Shown piece after piece: positions 1-12,091 of a stretch of 64,000 bases of DNA. Source of the DNA: Cristatella mucedo (taxonomy: Eukaryota > Bryozoa > Phylactolaemata > Cristatellidae); assembly GCA_009760855.2 (NCBI GenBank), contig WPIO01000003.1, positions 11,141,001-11,205,000 on the forward strand, in the 5' to 3' direction. Under the pieces are notes generated by a model. The model saw nothing but the letters and a program-made list of their open reading frames with translations, had not been told where the DNA came from and did no database searches. The translations under genes and the position numbers were made by a program. How positions within the stretch are numbered: the first letter of the stretch is position 1; each line of letters starts with the position of its first letter.

Positions 1-553
1 TATATACTTGGAAGTAGACCGTGATTGGTTGCCAAATAGAAAGTTAGCAAATCCATGTATGAATTAGATTAACATACCGGAACTTTCAGACCTCTCGCAG
101 GGCGCTCTCACTCAAATACTTGCGCCGTGTACACAATAAACAATTTATATTTCTCCAAACACGCAGCTTACTTGCAAAGACGCGTAGATACTTTGTACAG
201 ATGCATATATTTAAACGTAAAACACAGTAGTAGCTGAATACCTATGGACAAACCCAGAGATTAAGCTCAGAGTTTTAACCCTGCCTAGAATATGCATTCG
301 GCTAGAATGGACATGTGTGCTGTCCAGCTAATGCAGATGTACACCACCAGAAGGCACGTCTGACTACCACAGCTACGATTAAACGGCAATGAGGTTAAGT
401 CTGAGAGAGATAATTGTGGGGTACAAAAGGCTGCCCTAATTTAATGAAATACGAAGGTTTTTCGGCACAGATGCAACTAATCAAACGACAAAAAGAAAGT
501 GATGAAGTAAATCCTCTAAACGGTGAAAATACTGTTGAGTTTTTCGGAATTAC

Positions 554-738
554 CATGAAAACATATCAGCGGCATTACAGAACAATGTCATGGGGCCGAA
601 TTCCAAGATACGACGACCGAAATAAGCAACATTTTCTGCGTTCAGCGTCGCATACTTTGGCAGCCTGCTCTTTAATGCCAGCAACTTGCCTCTCGTTCCA
701 AATAGGTGCATATAGGCTTTTGAGCTAATCAAACGGGG
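554..738 (-). CDS. Possible further exon of the divergent minus-strand gene
   Basis: On the minus strand an acceptor-like sequence (actttatgcag) is followed by 185 open nucleotides ending at a donor-like ATG/GTAATT. The incoming phase is 0, which matches the phase-0 end of the transmembrane exon upstream (1021-1286). Only one frame is open. The predicted peptide is basic and leucine-rich (contains KLLALKSRLPKYATL). The plus strand is also open here, so coding status is uncertain. No domain recognised. Confidence 0.25.
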
Positions 739-1020
739 CTGCATAAAGTCACCCGAGATTTGAGGATTCACACAATGTTAGATTCACAAAATGTTAGTTA
801 CTCTTGACAGTAAGTAATTTAAATAATGCTTTTCGGCTGTAATACAAGACGCGTTAGCCACGGCCCACACCCCTCGAAGGCAGCCGGGAAAGGGGTTGAC
901 GGAGCGGCCAAACGCTGTCAATTTTGCCGCGGCTCACAGACTTGACATGATTGCAAAGTCCTCTCAATTGAAACAAATGCTCTTTAAATGAAGCCATGAT
1001 TATAATATCGCCACACGTAC

Positions 1021-1286
1021 CTGCTTTTTCCTCCGTTTCCTCACGAGGGACGGAGCAGCTGCGGCGCTTATCGTCGCTGCTACAAGAAAGGCTATGAGGA
1101 ACGCAACCCATGTCCATAGAGGGTCAGGTTGCCAAACCTCAGAATTAACGTAAATATTAAGCGGAACGCATGAAGGATAGTCGTATTCCGTGTATACAGG
1201 CCCAGGAGCAGATGCCATCCTGGGAGGTGGGGAGCTCTCCTGCTCCCGCAGCGACGGTGCCGTTGCGAGGGCTCCGGAGCTCTTTG
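1021..1286 (-). CDS. Transmembrane exon of a divergent gene; candidate EVC-like protein
   Basis: Minus-strand exon with a good acceptor (ttttaccttcaatag) and a GTACGT donor; incoming phase 1, outgoing phase 0, open throughout. It contains an ATG at 1218 that could be the true start. From that Met there are about 36 residues, a hydrophobic helix (WVAFLIAFLVAATISAAAA) and then a strongly basic RKRRKK run, so the following chain should be cytoplasmic. Vertebrate EVC has the same plan: a short N-terminus, one helix, then a basic region and coiled coils, and it lies head-to-head with EVC2. Here the exon is divergent from an EVC2-like gene, which is why EVC is suggested. The helix itself is not diagnostic and most of the gene lies left of the window, so the name is inference. 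Confidence 0.5.
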
Positions 1287-1289
1287 CTA

Positions 1290-2104
1290 TTGAAGGTAAA
1301 ATACACCAAGCATTCCGACAACTTCCGGCTCTCCGACACCACTACGCTCCTCCCAGGTATCTTTGTTGCTACAGATGCTGCCTAATAAAGTTATTTATAT
1401 AAATTTAGCTGACAGGGCAGCACAATTTTCGCTGAGCTTCGCTGCTAGCGCGATTGTCTCTACATTCATTTCATAACTCGCTTGACATGCGGCGAGTCTA
1501 GAGGCGAATTCTTCTACAGCGTATCAGAAATATGTATAGCTGAATGTGAAAGAAATTGTTTGTTGACAAGAAGATCGCCTATTTAGGCGTTGCTTATTCC
1601 AGACCGCAAACGCTATCAACCCTTGCCGACACCGATGAAAGCGAAAGCTTCGATAGCGGAGGTCACGAGATATTACAGCGAACCGAATAGCGCTAGATGC
1701 GCCAACTGCCCAACAGACTGGGTATAAGTACACCGTTGTAAAGGGAGCTACCTATGGATCAGTAGCAGGTACAAGTGATGGTCTCGAAGCAGGCTAGGCT
1801 GGTTGGGCAAGCGCAGTTCGCGGATTGGCTGTTTTTAAATGGCGCCTATCCAACACGAGTAAAAAGGAATTCTCGTACCTAACCATGTCGTTAAACGTTC
1901 ACGACGAGGCACCATCTGGATTTAGAATATAGTCCAAGAGTATCGTTACCACAGTAATGAGTCAGTTACAAATTCCCCAGCGGTTACTTGGTAGCGCAAA
2001 TATCCTGCCTTAGATTATAAAGCAGTCTAGGTTTCCAATTATAACTAAGCATGAACTGCAGATATAGACTCTAAAGTAAAGAAATTTCTCTTGAGTCCAT
2101 TACG
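1290..2104. other. Unassigned spacer or intron of the divergent gene
   Basis: No exon, RNA gene or recognisable repeat was found. If the minus-strand gene starts near the CpG island at 11-12 kb, this would be part of its first intron. Confidence 0.4.
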
Positions 2105-2790
2105 AACCTGAATTTCAGCATCCCTAGTGTTACTCAGAAATTGGAAACTTCATCATTCAAAATGGGCTCGGCCAGCATATTTCCTGTAGGACCTGCATGA
2201 TATCTGGTGTCCTGGTCCAAAGTGAACTTTCAAAAGACAACCATATCGGCCCCACAGTAAAGTCTGAGGAAATTCAGCTACGTAACCTTGCAAAAAATTT
2301 GGTGTCCTTAGATAAGGATACCACACAAAAGTTAGGCCATGACATCCCGTCTCAACTTGCGTAGTTCACTATTCGCAGGTCTCCCGGCCTATGAATGAGG
2401 TGCTTGCAATTAGTATTAAACCACGCAGCTAGGTTTTGCTGTCTCTAGCATCTCGATTGCCACATTACACCATTTTTCATAGACCTGCTTTAGCTTCCCA
2501 TCAACCAGCTCATCGATTGGAAGTTTTTGCCACTTGCATCTAGGTCTCCTCATTTTTTGCTCAATCTTACCAATCGGAACTACTTTGCTATACCATCGGG
2601 CATAGTACCGTCCACTCTTCTGATTCAAGTCGCCTAGATGTGCCTCGAACCTACTTAAAAATCTTATGGAGACCACGCCTTCAGTTCGCATGTTTCCAAA
2701 GCCGGGAACTCACTCTATACTGATGTCATGATATCCCCTGACTCGACCACATTTAAGCAGTGTTCACCGTCGTGAGATATGTTTCCACTT
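2105..2790 (+). mobile_element. LINE-A fragment, C-terminal RT region, decayed
   Basis: Plus-strand sequence resembles the segment downstream of the reverse transcriptase active site in the copies at 23-24 kb and 46-47 kb: the stretch around gttactcagaaattggaaac, then the later segment corresponding to NLKSFGDRA/WNSL, here corrupted. Many stops and indels. No 3' tail is seen. Confidence 0.55.
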
Positions 2791-3860
2791 TTGAATCGCT
2801 GGATGAGAAGCATATGTCCAAATCTCGCCAGTGTAAATGAAGTTACAGCTACCGAAGGCTAGAGGAGTCATAGGAAAATTTTCAGTATAGCACAAAGCCA
2901 GTTTTCTATCTTGATGGAGTTAGGCTGTGGAGGAAATACTAAAATGCAACGCTCAAATCTCAAAATGACCGCTACAGGAAATTTCCACGCTCATAGTTAG
3001 AAATTCAAGCTAGCATATTACAGGAGCAACATGTCGCTGCTGGTCGAACCTCGACAAAAGGTTTCGACCAAAGTTCAGGCCTTCACCAGCGCAGCCGGGT
3101 CATATAGGAGAAATACCGGTCAATAGCGAAGAGTAGGGCTCGAGTTATATGGAGAGAGCACGTAGAAAACGTGGATTTTACCCTCGCTTGTGCCCAGTAA
3201 CGTCCTTCAGACGGTGGCCAATCAAGATCAAGGTTGGACATCTAGATCTGATACTGGGTATGAGGCTGGCCTTAACGGGCCGTGAGGATAGCGCACGCTC
3301 TACCTAAACTGTGCGCGTGGCATGGTGCGTATTTGTCAAGAGCTCTATTTTTTTTCGATATATCTAGCACGCGGAGTATCAAATTAGTCGAGCAGCCTTG
3401 TCGTTAAGGTCTTTTCTTCTATACTACGTGTGGCTCATTCAACGCGACCGCGGCAGCCGTCGGTATGCACCTGTTTGCTAAACCGTCTAGAAGGAGCTCT
3501 GTTGAATGGTTTGCCGCTTCTTCGTCTCTTCCTGCGCTATACGCGACTGTTCTTCCACGATTCACATCGTGTCTTGCTATTCACTCAATTTAGCAATTGG
3601 GATTTCTGAGCTCAAATCGTGCTCGAAAAAAGAGACCTTCTGCTGCGTGACTGCAAGCCAAGGTTTTCGTTTCTGGCTATGCAGAAGCCAAACCCTGACC
3701 GACCTCAAAATTTAATGCAAGCACTCAAAGAACTAAATCTGTTATGTCTGCGGAAAAAACAGAATGTTTTGGTAGTGGGAAGGAACACATTGCCAAAATG
3801 GCTATATTATAAATATGGAAAGACCGAAGGCATTTTGCCGTGAGACTGAGAGGAGAAAAA
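2791..3860. other. Unassigned sequence
   Basis: Short open frames only (for example 3619-3843 on the plus strand) with no recognisable domain, splice context or repeat match. Confidence 0.4.
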
Positions 3861-3864
3861 TATT

Positions 3865-3938
3865 CCGCGTCGAGCAGTGAATTACTCTAAAACCTCTGGT
3901 TTACTAGACCAGTGCTCAACCAATTGAGCCGCCAGCAC
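3865..3938 (-). repeat. tRNA-Thr(AGU)-like relic
   Basis: Read on the minus strand, the sequence has a tRNA D-arm/A-box (CTCAATTGGTTGAGCA) followed directly by a five-base anticodon stem enclosing CTAGTAA, giving anticodon AGU. The T-arm is decayed (no GGTTCGAATCC), so this is not a functional tRNA. It is a tRNA pseudogene or the head of an old tRNA-derived SINE. Confidence 0.45.
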
Positions 3939-3944
3939 TCTTTT

Positions 3945-6900
3945 CTTTCCTGCGCTCCATGCTCGGGTCAAGGACACGGCTTAAATGAACCACTCATTTC
4001 GTCTTCGAGCAAGACAGATGTCCTGCTTGAATGCGTCTATATTAATTGAATTACCTATATGTTCTTCGGTACTGGTTTTTAGTAAAGTATTTGGCTAGGT
4101 TTGCATATGAGCACTTGCCATGCGACACTGTTCCAACGCAGCCACCTGGCTTCTGCTAGCCAAGATATGAGTCTCTCTCTAATCTCTCGATGTCATCGAT
4201 AAACAACTTGATCCCACATAACGACAATGCCTACTGTGTAGAGTTCAGATAGTTACATTCAAGTAGCTGGCTGGCGGATAAGACAACGTAAGACAAAAAG
4301 TGAAGTTCTTACGACAATAATCATGGCGATAGGAAAGTTAGTTCTGGCCAATATTAAGCCAGCCACTCAAATGCAGCTAGAAGTAAAGAATACAAATAAG
4401 ATCCTGCAAGATTTCGCCGCAGTGAAAGTCAATCTCGAGTTTTCCGCTGAAGAGGGCGATTCACACTTGCATTCTGCCATCAACTTCCGCAGAGCTATTA
4501 ATCGAAGTCGAAGGCCCAACATCTGACGTTTTCAGCACAGAGCCAGTGAAGTACGAGATTGAGCTGATTCAGCGTTTATATAGCGGCCGAAGAGTCGCAG
4601 CGGCTAGCACTACCGCTCGCTGTGAGATGTACAGAATGTACCTGCTGCGAAGACTCGAAGCCTCCACCGACGACGGGTCGCGACGGACTGTATTGCTCAG
4701 TAAGGTGTCCACGATTCATGCAAGTGCGTGCCTGCAGCACCAGCGCCTCCACTCTGATGCATAATTAGCTGCGCTCTAACCGATTAGCTTGACTAGTTTC
4801 TCTTTCTATTGAAGCCCTGACGTGATGGCTGGCAGTAATATTGCGTCATCGGTGCTTCTAATAAACATGAATACGTCATTAGAAAGGCGTCGTCAACTAA
4901 CGTTGCGTACTGCCTGCCGGATTCTTGTTTAGGTTGAGCATGTGAGGCTGAGCTAAGAGCTGGTAAATCTCTGCTTCGGAAATTGGCTTGGCAACAGATG
5001 CAATTGTAAAATAAGTTCACTGTAGCCCGTTCTAGGTTTGGCCTTCATTGCTAAGGGAGCGAGTTCTATTAAAAGAAAAGCTAGCACTTTCGCCGGGCTG
5101 GGCTGGTGTTAAAGCTGCTGAAAGACCGATTGCTGACGGTATGAGTTTCCATTTGAAGGGACAATCAGCAATAGCTTGTCCTTGGAATGCTGCGACCGGT
5201 CAGCTTGTCCAGTGTAGACGTATTGTGGAGTTAGCTCTATTATCTTGCGCACGGTGCTTATGGCAGGACAAACATAAACTTGCGCAACGAAGGTCCGCAG
5301 AGTGGTGCTCAAGCGTTTTTCACTGCCCATTCTTGCTTGCTTCAGAATGCCTTGCGGAACCTTTCGTCTAGCAATGAATCGACGAATGGAAGCAAGGAAG
5401 TGGCGGAATGTCTGAAACAAAAGAGCCACAGCGCGGGACAGCTTGGCATGACAAAGCCCGCAGCGGACATGTATTCAGTGATCAGTTTTTCTTTGAGAGT
5501 ACGGCTGCGGCTGCAGGGCTAAGGGTCAACTGGTATTTGACGTCAGCACATTGCGTATTTTAGGGGCATTACCCGCTCAGTCAGGCCAGCTCAATTGCTA
5601 GACGCTCTTGGCAGTTAAAAGACGAGATGAGCAATCGCAGTCACTACTGATCTCTTTGAGGACAGTCTAGGAGCAAAGGGATGATGGGATTGAAGATAAT
5701 TCAATTAAAAACGTCACGCCTTCTTCGAGTTCTCTAATAATCCTCTTTCCTGTCTCGCGTAGGTGGTGATTGCTAGGCTAGAAATTACCAAGTCCAAGCC
5801 AATGGCAGCGCAGCACGCCTAAATTTTATTGCTTGTCAGTCTCGGCAAAGGGTACATTCTCTCTCTACTACGTATTGCAGTTTAGCAAGTCAAAGTAAAC
5901 GTTACGGGTGCAAGATGCGTACGCATCGAGTGAATGCAGGTGAGGCAGGTGAGGATAGAAGGCGATATCGATACCGATACCGTCGCAAATCTGTAACCCA
6001 CGCGGTTACGAGGACGAGAGTGAGTGCTAAAACAGTTAAAGTAAAGTGAATACAGACCGAGTACATATAGGGCAGTGAGTTCTACCGCCAAAATATGCAT
6101 AAGGATAGCTATAAAAATGTACGTAGCGTCTTGAGAGAGCCAAATCTCTTACTAGGCACTTCAAAATGGGCTGAAAGGGAAGCATGTCAATCAGTAAGTT
6201 TTGACGCGCACAATTTCAGCAATCACAATGGCAGGGGACTTGAGATTCTGTGGGAAGCGACAGCCAGCAAAATTTCCAAAATGAATTACAGCTCATTTAG
6301 AACGGCAACAGTTTAGTGCCTAATTGTTGAAAGGCTAAAGGACAAAAGAAGATAAATATGCAACTTTTGAAAATTGCAGCCACTTTAGTTCAATAAGTAA
6401 GCTTTTATGGAAGTAATAATTATAAAGTAATAATCAGACATTTTTAAATTTCCAAATTAGACTTAAAAACACATTATCAGAAACTACGCAGATTTATAAA
6501 AGAAGGTTGGCCCGTTATACTGAGTAGCCAATAAAGCTGAATACAAGTTTTAGCTCCAGAATCCGGATAAACATAAGACTTTAACACCACAAAGGAATAT
6601 TAGTAGATTGAGAAAGAAAGAAAAATTTCAGTCTTAATCTGGAGTTAAGTCAACTAAATTCAAAAGAAGAAACGAGAGTCACGCCAATACCCAGATTATC
6701 CCAGACGAAAGTACACCAAGAACAAGAAAGTCGTGATGGCTGGTCGCTGGGACGCCAGTAATGAGGCACACTGGGAAATACCAGCACAGCCTTTCAGAAA
6801 ATAAAACGCTGTTTGATAAGAATTGAAATTGAACTGAAAACAACGTGATGGCGAGTGCGTTAGTGGAGAAGTTTATGAGGCCAGTGCTTACGCGCTATTC

Positions 6901-8573
6901 CCTTGTTTATATTAGAAAAAGGCAGACAGGTGGAGCCGAAATTAGGGTGGCCATTTTCTCGAAGGTTTGTTTTCTTACCTCTTGTGAGCACTCATGATCT
7001 AGAAAAGTCAGAAATGTGTCCTTGGAATTCAGCTCTACAACACTGCTGCTAGTAATTTTTCTTCAAAATAGTAGTTCAAACATGCGGATATGTTAATTTG
7101 TTTGATGATCATTAGCCTATGCATAAAGCTGCCCGAGTTTGCCACGTATCAAAGTGGATCTTCGCTTCTATTTATCTAAATTTGCTTTCCTGATCACTCT
7201 TGTACCTACACGGTCAGTTCCCGTAGAAACGTCGTAAGCATCACTGCTAACGGACATTGAATCTCCAAGATGATTCCTGCTGCTGTTGGGATGGAGCTAG
7301 AATTTTCGCATGTTAAGCAGCCCCTAGCCTAACCCTTTTGGCATGGATTAAATCTAGCAAGACCCTGGTGCAAGTCAACGGGTGCGTGATAAAGCATTCC
7401 CATCACGGGGCCAAAGAGTTAGATCAATGCTTTTGAATAAAATATTTGAAATACATCGTCAAATGTACCTCTTTTTCACACCAAGCTTCGCTAAATATAA
7501 CTGGGAGTTGTTTGCTTATGACCTAGTTTCAATCGAAATAATGCCCACATGACTTTTCACTGAACGCAGTAAAAGAAATCAAGTAAGTGATTAGAAGCTC
7601 ACTGTTTTTCAAAGAGTTCTAACTAAGAGTATCGTATAAAAATTTAACGTATCTAGAAAACGTTGCTTGTGGGTGTAATACGCCACTTTATATTAATGAT
7701 GTGTATGCCACACAGGAGCGAAGCTTGGCCGCCGCTGCGTACGAAATGCGTCAATTTGGTCACTGCTATTGAATTTGAAAATACTCTCAAATTTATTGCT
7801 GCTTCTTTACGAAGCGTCTCGAATGGGTTATGCATCATTCACGCAAAATTGTCAGCGTGCGTTCAATATCAGGCATGCTTCGATATAAAATGTTTTGGGT
7901 AGTCGATGTAAATTATTAATGCCAGACCAGCAGTCGCCGCTCATTTCAATCCACACTCTTCTTTTCAACAGTCAGTTTTCGAAGTGCAGACGTCTGCGAT
8001 ACATCGTGATTTTCTGCAGTTTTCGCCCAGAAGGTAATTTAACAATGCTCATGTGACCTCATCTCACCGAAGGATTTCAAGAAACAGTGCATCAGTTTTT
8101 CTCTCTGGTCGTGCGCTGTCTTTAGTCAGAAAGCACTCTGAGCTAGCATCTAATCTTCATCAACTCTCGAAGTTTAGCTTCGCACAATTCAAAGCGCAGC
8201 AGACATCTTCAGGAGACATATTCTTTAGTTTTTCTTTATTCATTACCAGCGGTTGCTTCGTAGTTAATGTGGCGATAGCAAGTCTCGTACTTTTCTCTGG
8301 CTCATGCGCTTCAAGCGAGTAGCGATTTAATTCGATGCAGCCACTTGCTCTGCAGCCAAGTAGCCACGGATAATATGCTGCTTGACGCTCAAGGGCTCAG
8401 GCATGCCTGCACATCGGTAAAGTCATTTTTATTCTTGCGGAAATTTTGTTTTAGCTTGATCTTTTCACGACTGATATATTTAAAGTAACCGGGTGCAATT
8501 CGGTTCATTATTGATCTAGGCTGGGTAGCTATACTTAGCACGAGTATATTATTAGGGAAAGGTTTGTTATTTT
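3945..8573. other. Unassigned intergenic or intronic sequence
   Basis: About 4.6 kb of moderately AT-rich sequence with only short random open frames on both strands. I see no splice-flanked exon, no tRNA, and no copy of the SINE or LINE families found elsewhere. Confidence 0.4.
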
Positions 8574-8742
8574 ACTGGGCTGGGAAAGCCCATGAGGAAG
8601 GGTGCTCGCTCTTCATGATCGAAGTCGTGGGTTTGAATCCTGCAGTAGGCGATTCTTTATTGCCAATTGCAAGCGGCGGCGATAGCCGTATAGGCCTTTC
8701 TGCCGTTATACAAACGAGGCTGTTAAATCGGCTACTATCTAG
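8574..8742 (+). mobile_element. SINE1 copy 1 (tRNA-derived)
   Basis: tRNA-like head with a B box GGGTTTGAATCC, then the family core (ttgcaagcggcggcgatagc), a pyrimidine-rich segment (cctttctgccgttata) and the end motif gaggctgttaaatcggcta. Diverged from copies 2 and 6. Confidence 0.75.
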
Positions 8743-9030
8743 CCACAACAAAAAGAACAAATAAAAGCGATAATATATTTAACTAGAAATCATTCATGTG
8801 TGTGCAAAAAGTATATAATCGCAAATTCAACAGAGCTTGGATTTAAAACCAACACCAAAACAAGGCCCTAAACGTGTTGGCAGCTATACACGTGCCTCGC
8901 ATGACAAAGGATGTTCGAGGCTGCGAGTTTTCCTGGTCAACTACGGGGCACTAGTTTAAATTGTCTTGCGGACCGCTGTCTTTGAGAAAATGCTGGCTCA
9001 GCTGATAAAAGACTATGTAGTGCCTAGGTT

Positions 9031-9200
9031 GGTGAGCCGTGATGGCACACTAGGTAAGGCGGTTGCTTTCACGATGTCGGTCCTGAGGTCGTGGGTTCGA
9101 TTCTTGCGGTGGGTGATCCTTTATCGCCACTGCAAGCGGTGGTGATAGCCGTAAAGGCTCTTCTGTCGCTATACAAAAAGAAGCTGTTTAATCAGCTAGG
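9031..9200 (+). mobile_element. SINE1 copy 2 (tRNA-derived)
   Basis: Well preserved copy. Head gagccgtgatggcacactag (A-box region), B box GGGTTCGATTC, core with the hairpin CCACTGCAAGCGGTGG, then tagccgtaaaggctcttctg and gaagctgtttaatcagctag. It is followed by an AT-rich ATTTATTT tail. With copy 6 it gives the clearest view of the family. Confidence 0.85.
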
Positions 9201-9707
9201 ATTTATTTATTTATTATATTTATTTAGGTCCTGCTGTGTTGCAGCTAAAAGTATTTCTGGGCTTTGAGTGGCAATGTTTTATAATTTTATAAGCCCACAA
9301 AGAGAGTGATCTCTCAGGGTCTTTCTTAGACACCAGTTCATGAACTGACTCCGCTCGCTCGTGCTTGCACACGCGTTCCTGGCTCCGGAGCAGCGCTCGC
9401 GAGCACCTGCACCTTGTCATAGCCCATCGGAACACGCCGCGGTCGCGGCAATAGCCAATGAATGATTTTCTTACCGCTGTTCCATTGACAGCTGCATTCG
9501 GTTGATTTCCGTGGTCTTCACTACGCCGGGCAATTATCAGCGAAAAGTGTCGAAGATGGCTGATTGCGGCGGCTAAAGGCGTTTGCTTCCGGTGTCAGTA
9601 TCTGTAACAATTATAATGTCATTCGTATAGCGCCCTAAGAGAAATAAATCTCTTCAGAGGCACTTTGAAAAAATTCTATAAATGAGGCACGCTCGTTTCT
9701 TGGGGAG

Positions 9708-9870
9708 AAGATGCACACTGTCAGCACGCGTAATGTAACGTGGTGTATCTCCGTCTTTAACTCCATAAAGCCGCAAAGACTATGTGGGTGTTATGCAGCG
9801 GAGAGTTTTGTATAGCGCACTCACAGCCCAAGCGGCTTTCGGTACGCATTCGGTAGCCAACCAGACTCGT
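9708..9870 (-). mobile_element. LINE-B 3' end
   Basis: Matches the 3' end of the LINE-B copy at 53.6-54.1 kb in reverse orientation: gactatgtgggtgttatgca, gagagttttgtatagcgcac, and aagcggctttcggtacgcat. The element end lies at the left near the aatgtaac motif, the remnant of the TTACA tail. Confidence 0.6.
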
Positions 9871-9981
9871 AGCTCTCCAGACCGGCAGTGTATGTAATTT
9901 TTATTTCTTCAATCGCGCCCGCCGCGACAGCTAGTCACGCCACGCTTGCACTGTTGAGACTCCCAACTTCCATTTCATTCA

Positions 9982-10116
9982 TAGCGGGTTTGGCCCAGTG
10001 GTTATGGTCCTCACGCTCCGACCAAGCTCTGGCCGAAGTCGTGGGCTCGAGTCCCGTGACATACGTGAAGCGCCTGAATGGAGAGTAGGTTCTCTTAGGG
10101 GACTATGCAAATGAAC
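9982..10116 (+). mobile_element. SINE2 copy 1 (tRNA-derived, LINE-A-like tail)
   Basis: Head GGTTTGGCCCAGTGGTTATG (A box) and B box GGGCTCGAGTCC spaced as in a tRNA. The tail (aagcgcctgaatggagagta, then ggttctcttaggggactatg) resembles the 3' end of LINE-A (aaagcgcctagagagagatt, aagttctctgagggcgcttt), suggesting LINE-A-driven mobilisation. Confidence 0.75.
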
Positions 10117-10849
10117 TATGTTATGTACCTGTATGGGTTTACAACATCATAAATAATTTTACCTGCTGTCTACCAAAGCATTGCGGCAGGGCTCGCTGTT
10201 GCTGTTCTGTCTGCCGAAAAAAAAGATTGCGAGGCGCTTCTTTGCGCCTTTCTAAGTTGCTCCGCGGCGTTCTATACGGTCTAGGCGAACGAGACCTTCA
10301 TCGATGAAGAACTCTGCAGACACGACGCCGCAGGACTTTGCATTACAAATTGGGAGAGGCGTTTTTGGTGCGCTTTCTTGTCAGCAAATCTCTTGTCGAT
10401 TGGTTTCAGTGTTGTGCGCTGCCATTATGCGGCACGCTAGTTCAGTCGCTGCGTTCATTAAGCTCGCTATAATTCGTACGCGGACACGCAAGTAATACGC
10501 GAGCTTCTGAGCCTTCAGACTATTGTTTACAGCAGCCTGGAGGCGAGCGCACATTCATGCCTGCGACCTTGACATGCAAGTGGAGCACTTACCGCACGGG
10601 CGAGCTGGACGTGGAGCTACACGATCCGTGCTGCAGCATGGCTGTACCCGATCGCTGGCAAGCGCGGGCTGGTTTAGTTTAGCGACCAGCCATGAATATC
10701 AGTTATTGTTCGGTAAGAATGATGCGCGGCGAATAGTCGAACCGCAGCGCTGGCTGGGGCTCAGAGTGACGCTGGTGTCTAATGAGTTAGAGCTTTGCTT
10801 TGGGAGCTGTTGGCGTGTAGCCACGAGATGGGCTGACAACGAAACCAAC

Positions 10850-11165
10850 TTACAAGTTGTGGGCAAGCCTCGCGTTACTCTGAAATTGGAAAACCAGTTA
10901 CTCAAAGCGGGCTTGACAGGCACTTCTCCTGGAGTGTCTACAATCAAAATCCCGGTGCCTTGCTCCAAAGTGACTTTTCCACTGGACAAATAAATCCGCT
11001 CCGCAGTCAAGTCTTCTGGCTTTCATCTCCATTCCATCATTGCAAAAAAGAAAATCCGGGTCCGCCCAGACAAGGATGCCACATCCAAGTTGATCTCATG
11101 CATCTATGACATCTCGTCTCGACTTCTGCGTATTGCTTGCTTGCAGCTCTGCTGACTTGTGCAAT
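10850..11165 (+). mobile_element. LINE-A fragment, decayed
   Basis: Matches the copy at 46.49-46.76 kb: a segment like ctcagaaattggaaaacc, the later ccaagtgaactttc-type segment and the landmark acaaggatgccacatccaag. Frameshifted, with no tail. It abuts the CpG-rich promoter region. Confidence 0.55.
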
Positions 11166-11527
11166 TCAAAGGCGCTTCGAGTTATTGCAAACCTCTGCAG
11201 CTAGGTCTGTCGCACGTGTCGTGAGCGTCGCAGTGGCCACTTATGTCGCGCCACATCGCCCGCCGAACGCGGCGTCCAGCTCCTCCGACACTATATCCGC
11301 CTGCGAAGCCCTTTCTGCTCGCAGCGAGTCGAGCAAGTGCCCGACGGAGCCGCAGGCGCTCGCCGGTCCCCACGGCTGGCGGCAGCGGAGGCGCCGCCTG
11401 CATTGGTTGGCTCTCTGTTCGGCCACCAGTGGGCCGCCGCCGCCGACGGCTGGGAAAGCGCTCGACTTGCTCGCCAGTCACCGTCGCGCCCGGCGCTCTG
11501 CCGGCGGTAGGAGTATCGGACCGGGCG

Positions 11528-11610
11528 GCGGCTCGGAGCAGGCCGCGCGGCGCGGCCGCTCGGCAGCGGCTCGGAGCAGGCCGCGCGGCGGCGGCGGCTC
11601 GGAGCAGGCG
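11528..11610. repeat. GC-rich direct repeat in the CpG island
   Basis: Two identical 25-bp units (11528-11552 and 11566-11590, beginning gcggctcggagcaggccgcg) and a partial third copy at 11594-11610. Possibly a repeated factor-binding site or simple expansion. Confidence 0.7.
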
Positions 11611-12039
11611 AACCCGCTGCCCTGCAGCGAGTCGAGCCCGACGGCCGGCCCGCCGTCCCGTGACGCCGTCGGCAAACACGCTCGCCATTGTTCAGTTGCG
11701 CGGAGACGCGTTTTTCGAGGCCGATCGACAAACGGCGGCATGGCCCGACACTGGCTCGAAGGCCGCCGGGAATTAATGGCGGCTGAGCGCTGCTGCCGAA
11801 GAAGCTGATTGCAGCCGACGACGGCGGTGGAAGGCGGTGTCGCAGCGGAAGAAGTAGCAGAGGCAGGTGGCGAGCGTCGGCTAGCTGCGCTGTGTAGAGA
11901 CGTCGCCGTCCGCGCCGCCGGCGGTTTTCGGAGGGAAGCCGGACGAGGAGGAGGAGGAGGAGCAGCAGCAGCCTACTTCAGGCCGCCAGAGAGCGCGAGC
12001 TCGCGCGCGAAGCAGCCGGGCGATCGGTGAGCTTCGAAG

Positions 12040-12041
<2 letters not shown>

Positions 12042-12089
<48 letters not shown>
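12042..12089 (+). repeat. (CAG)16 in the 5' leader
   Basis: Sixteen uninterrupted CAG triplets about 160 bp upstream of the main start codon. An overlapping frame from 12027 would read them as glutamine, but that frame is not the EVC2-like one and begins with GTG, not ATG. CG/GTGAGC at 12026-12032 looks like a good splice donor, so the tract may also fall in a 5'UTR intron. Confidence 0.85.

Positions 12090-12091
<2 letters not shown>

Noticed and set aside
11137-11808. Long overlapping open frames on both strands
   Set aside because: They are by-products of few stop codons in the CpG island; composition is Ala/Arg/Pro noise with no domain.
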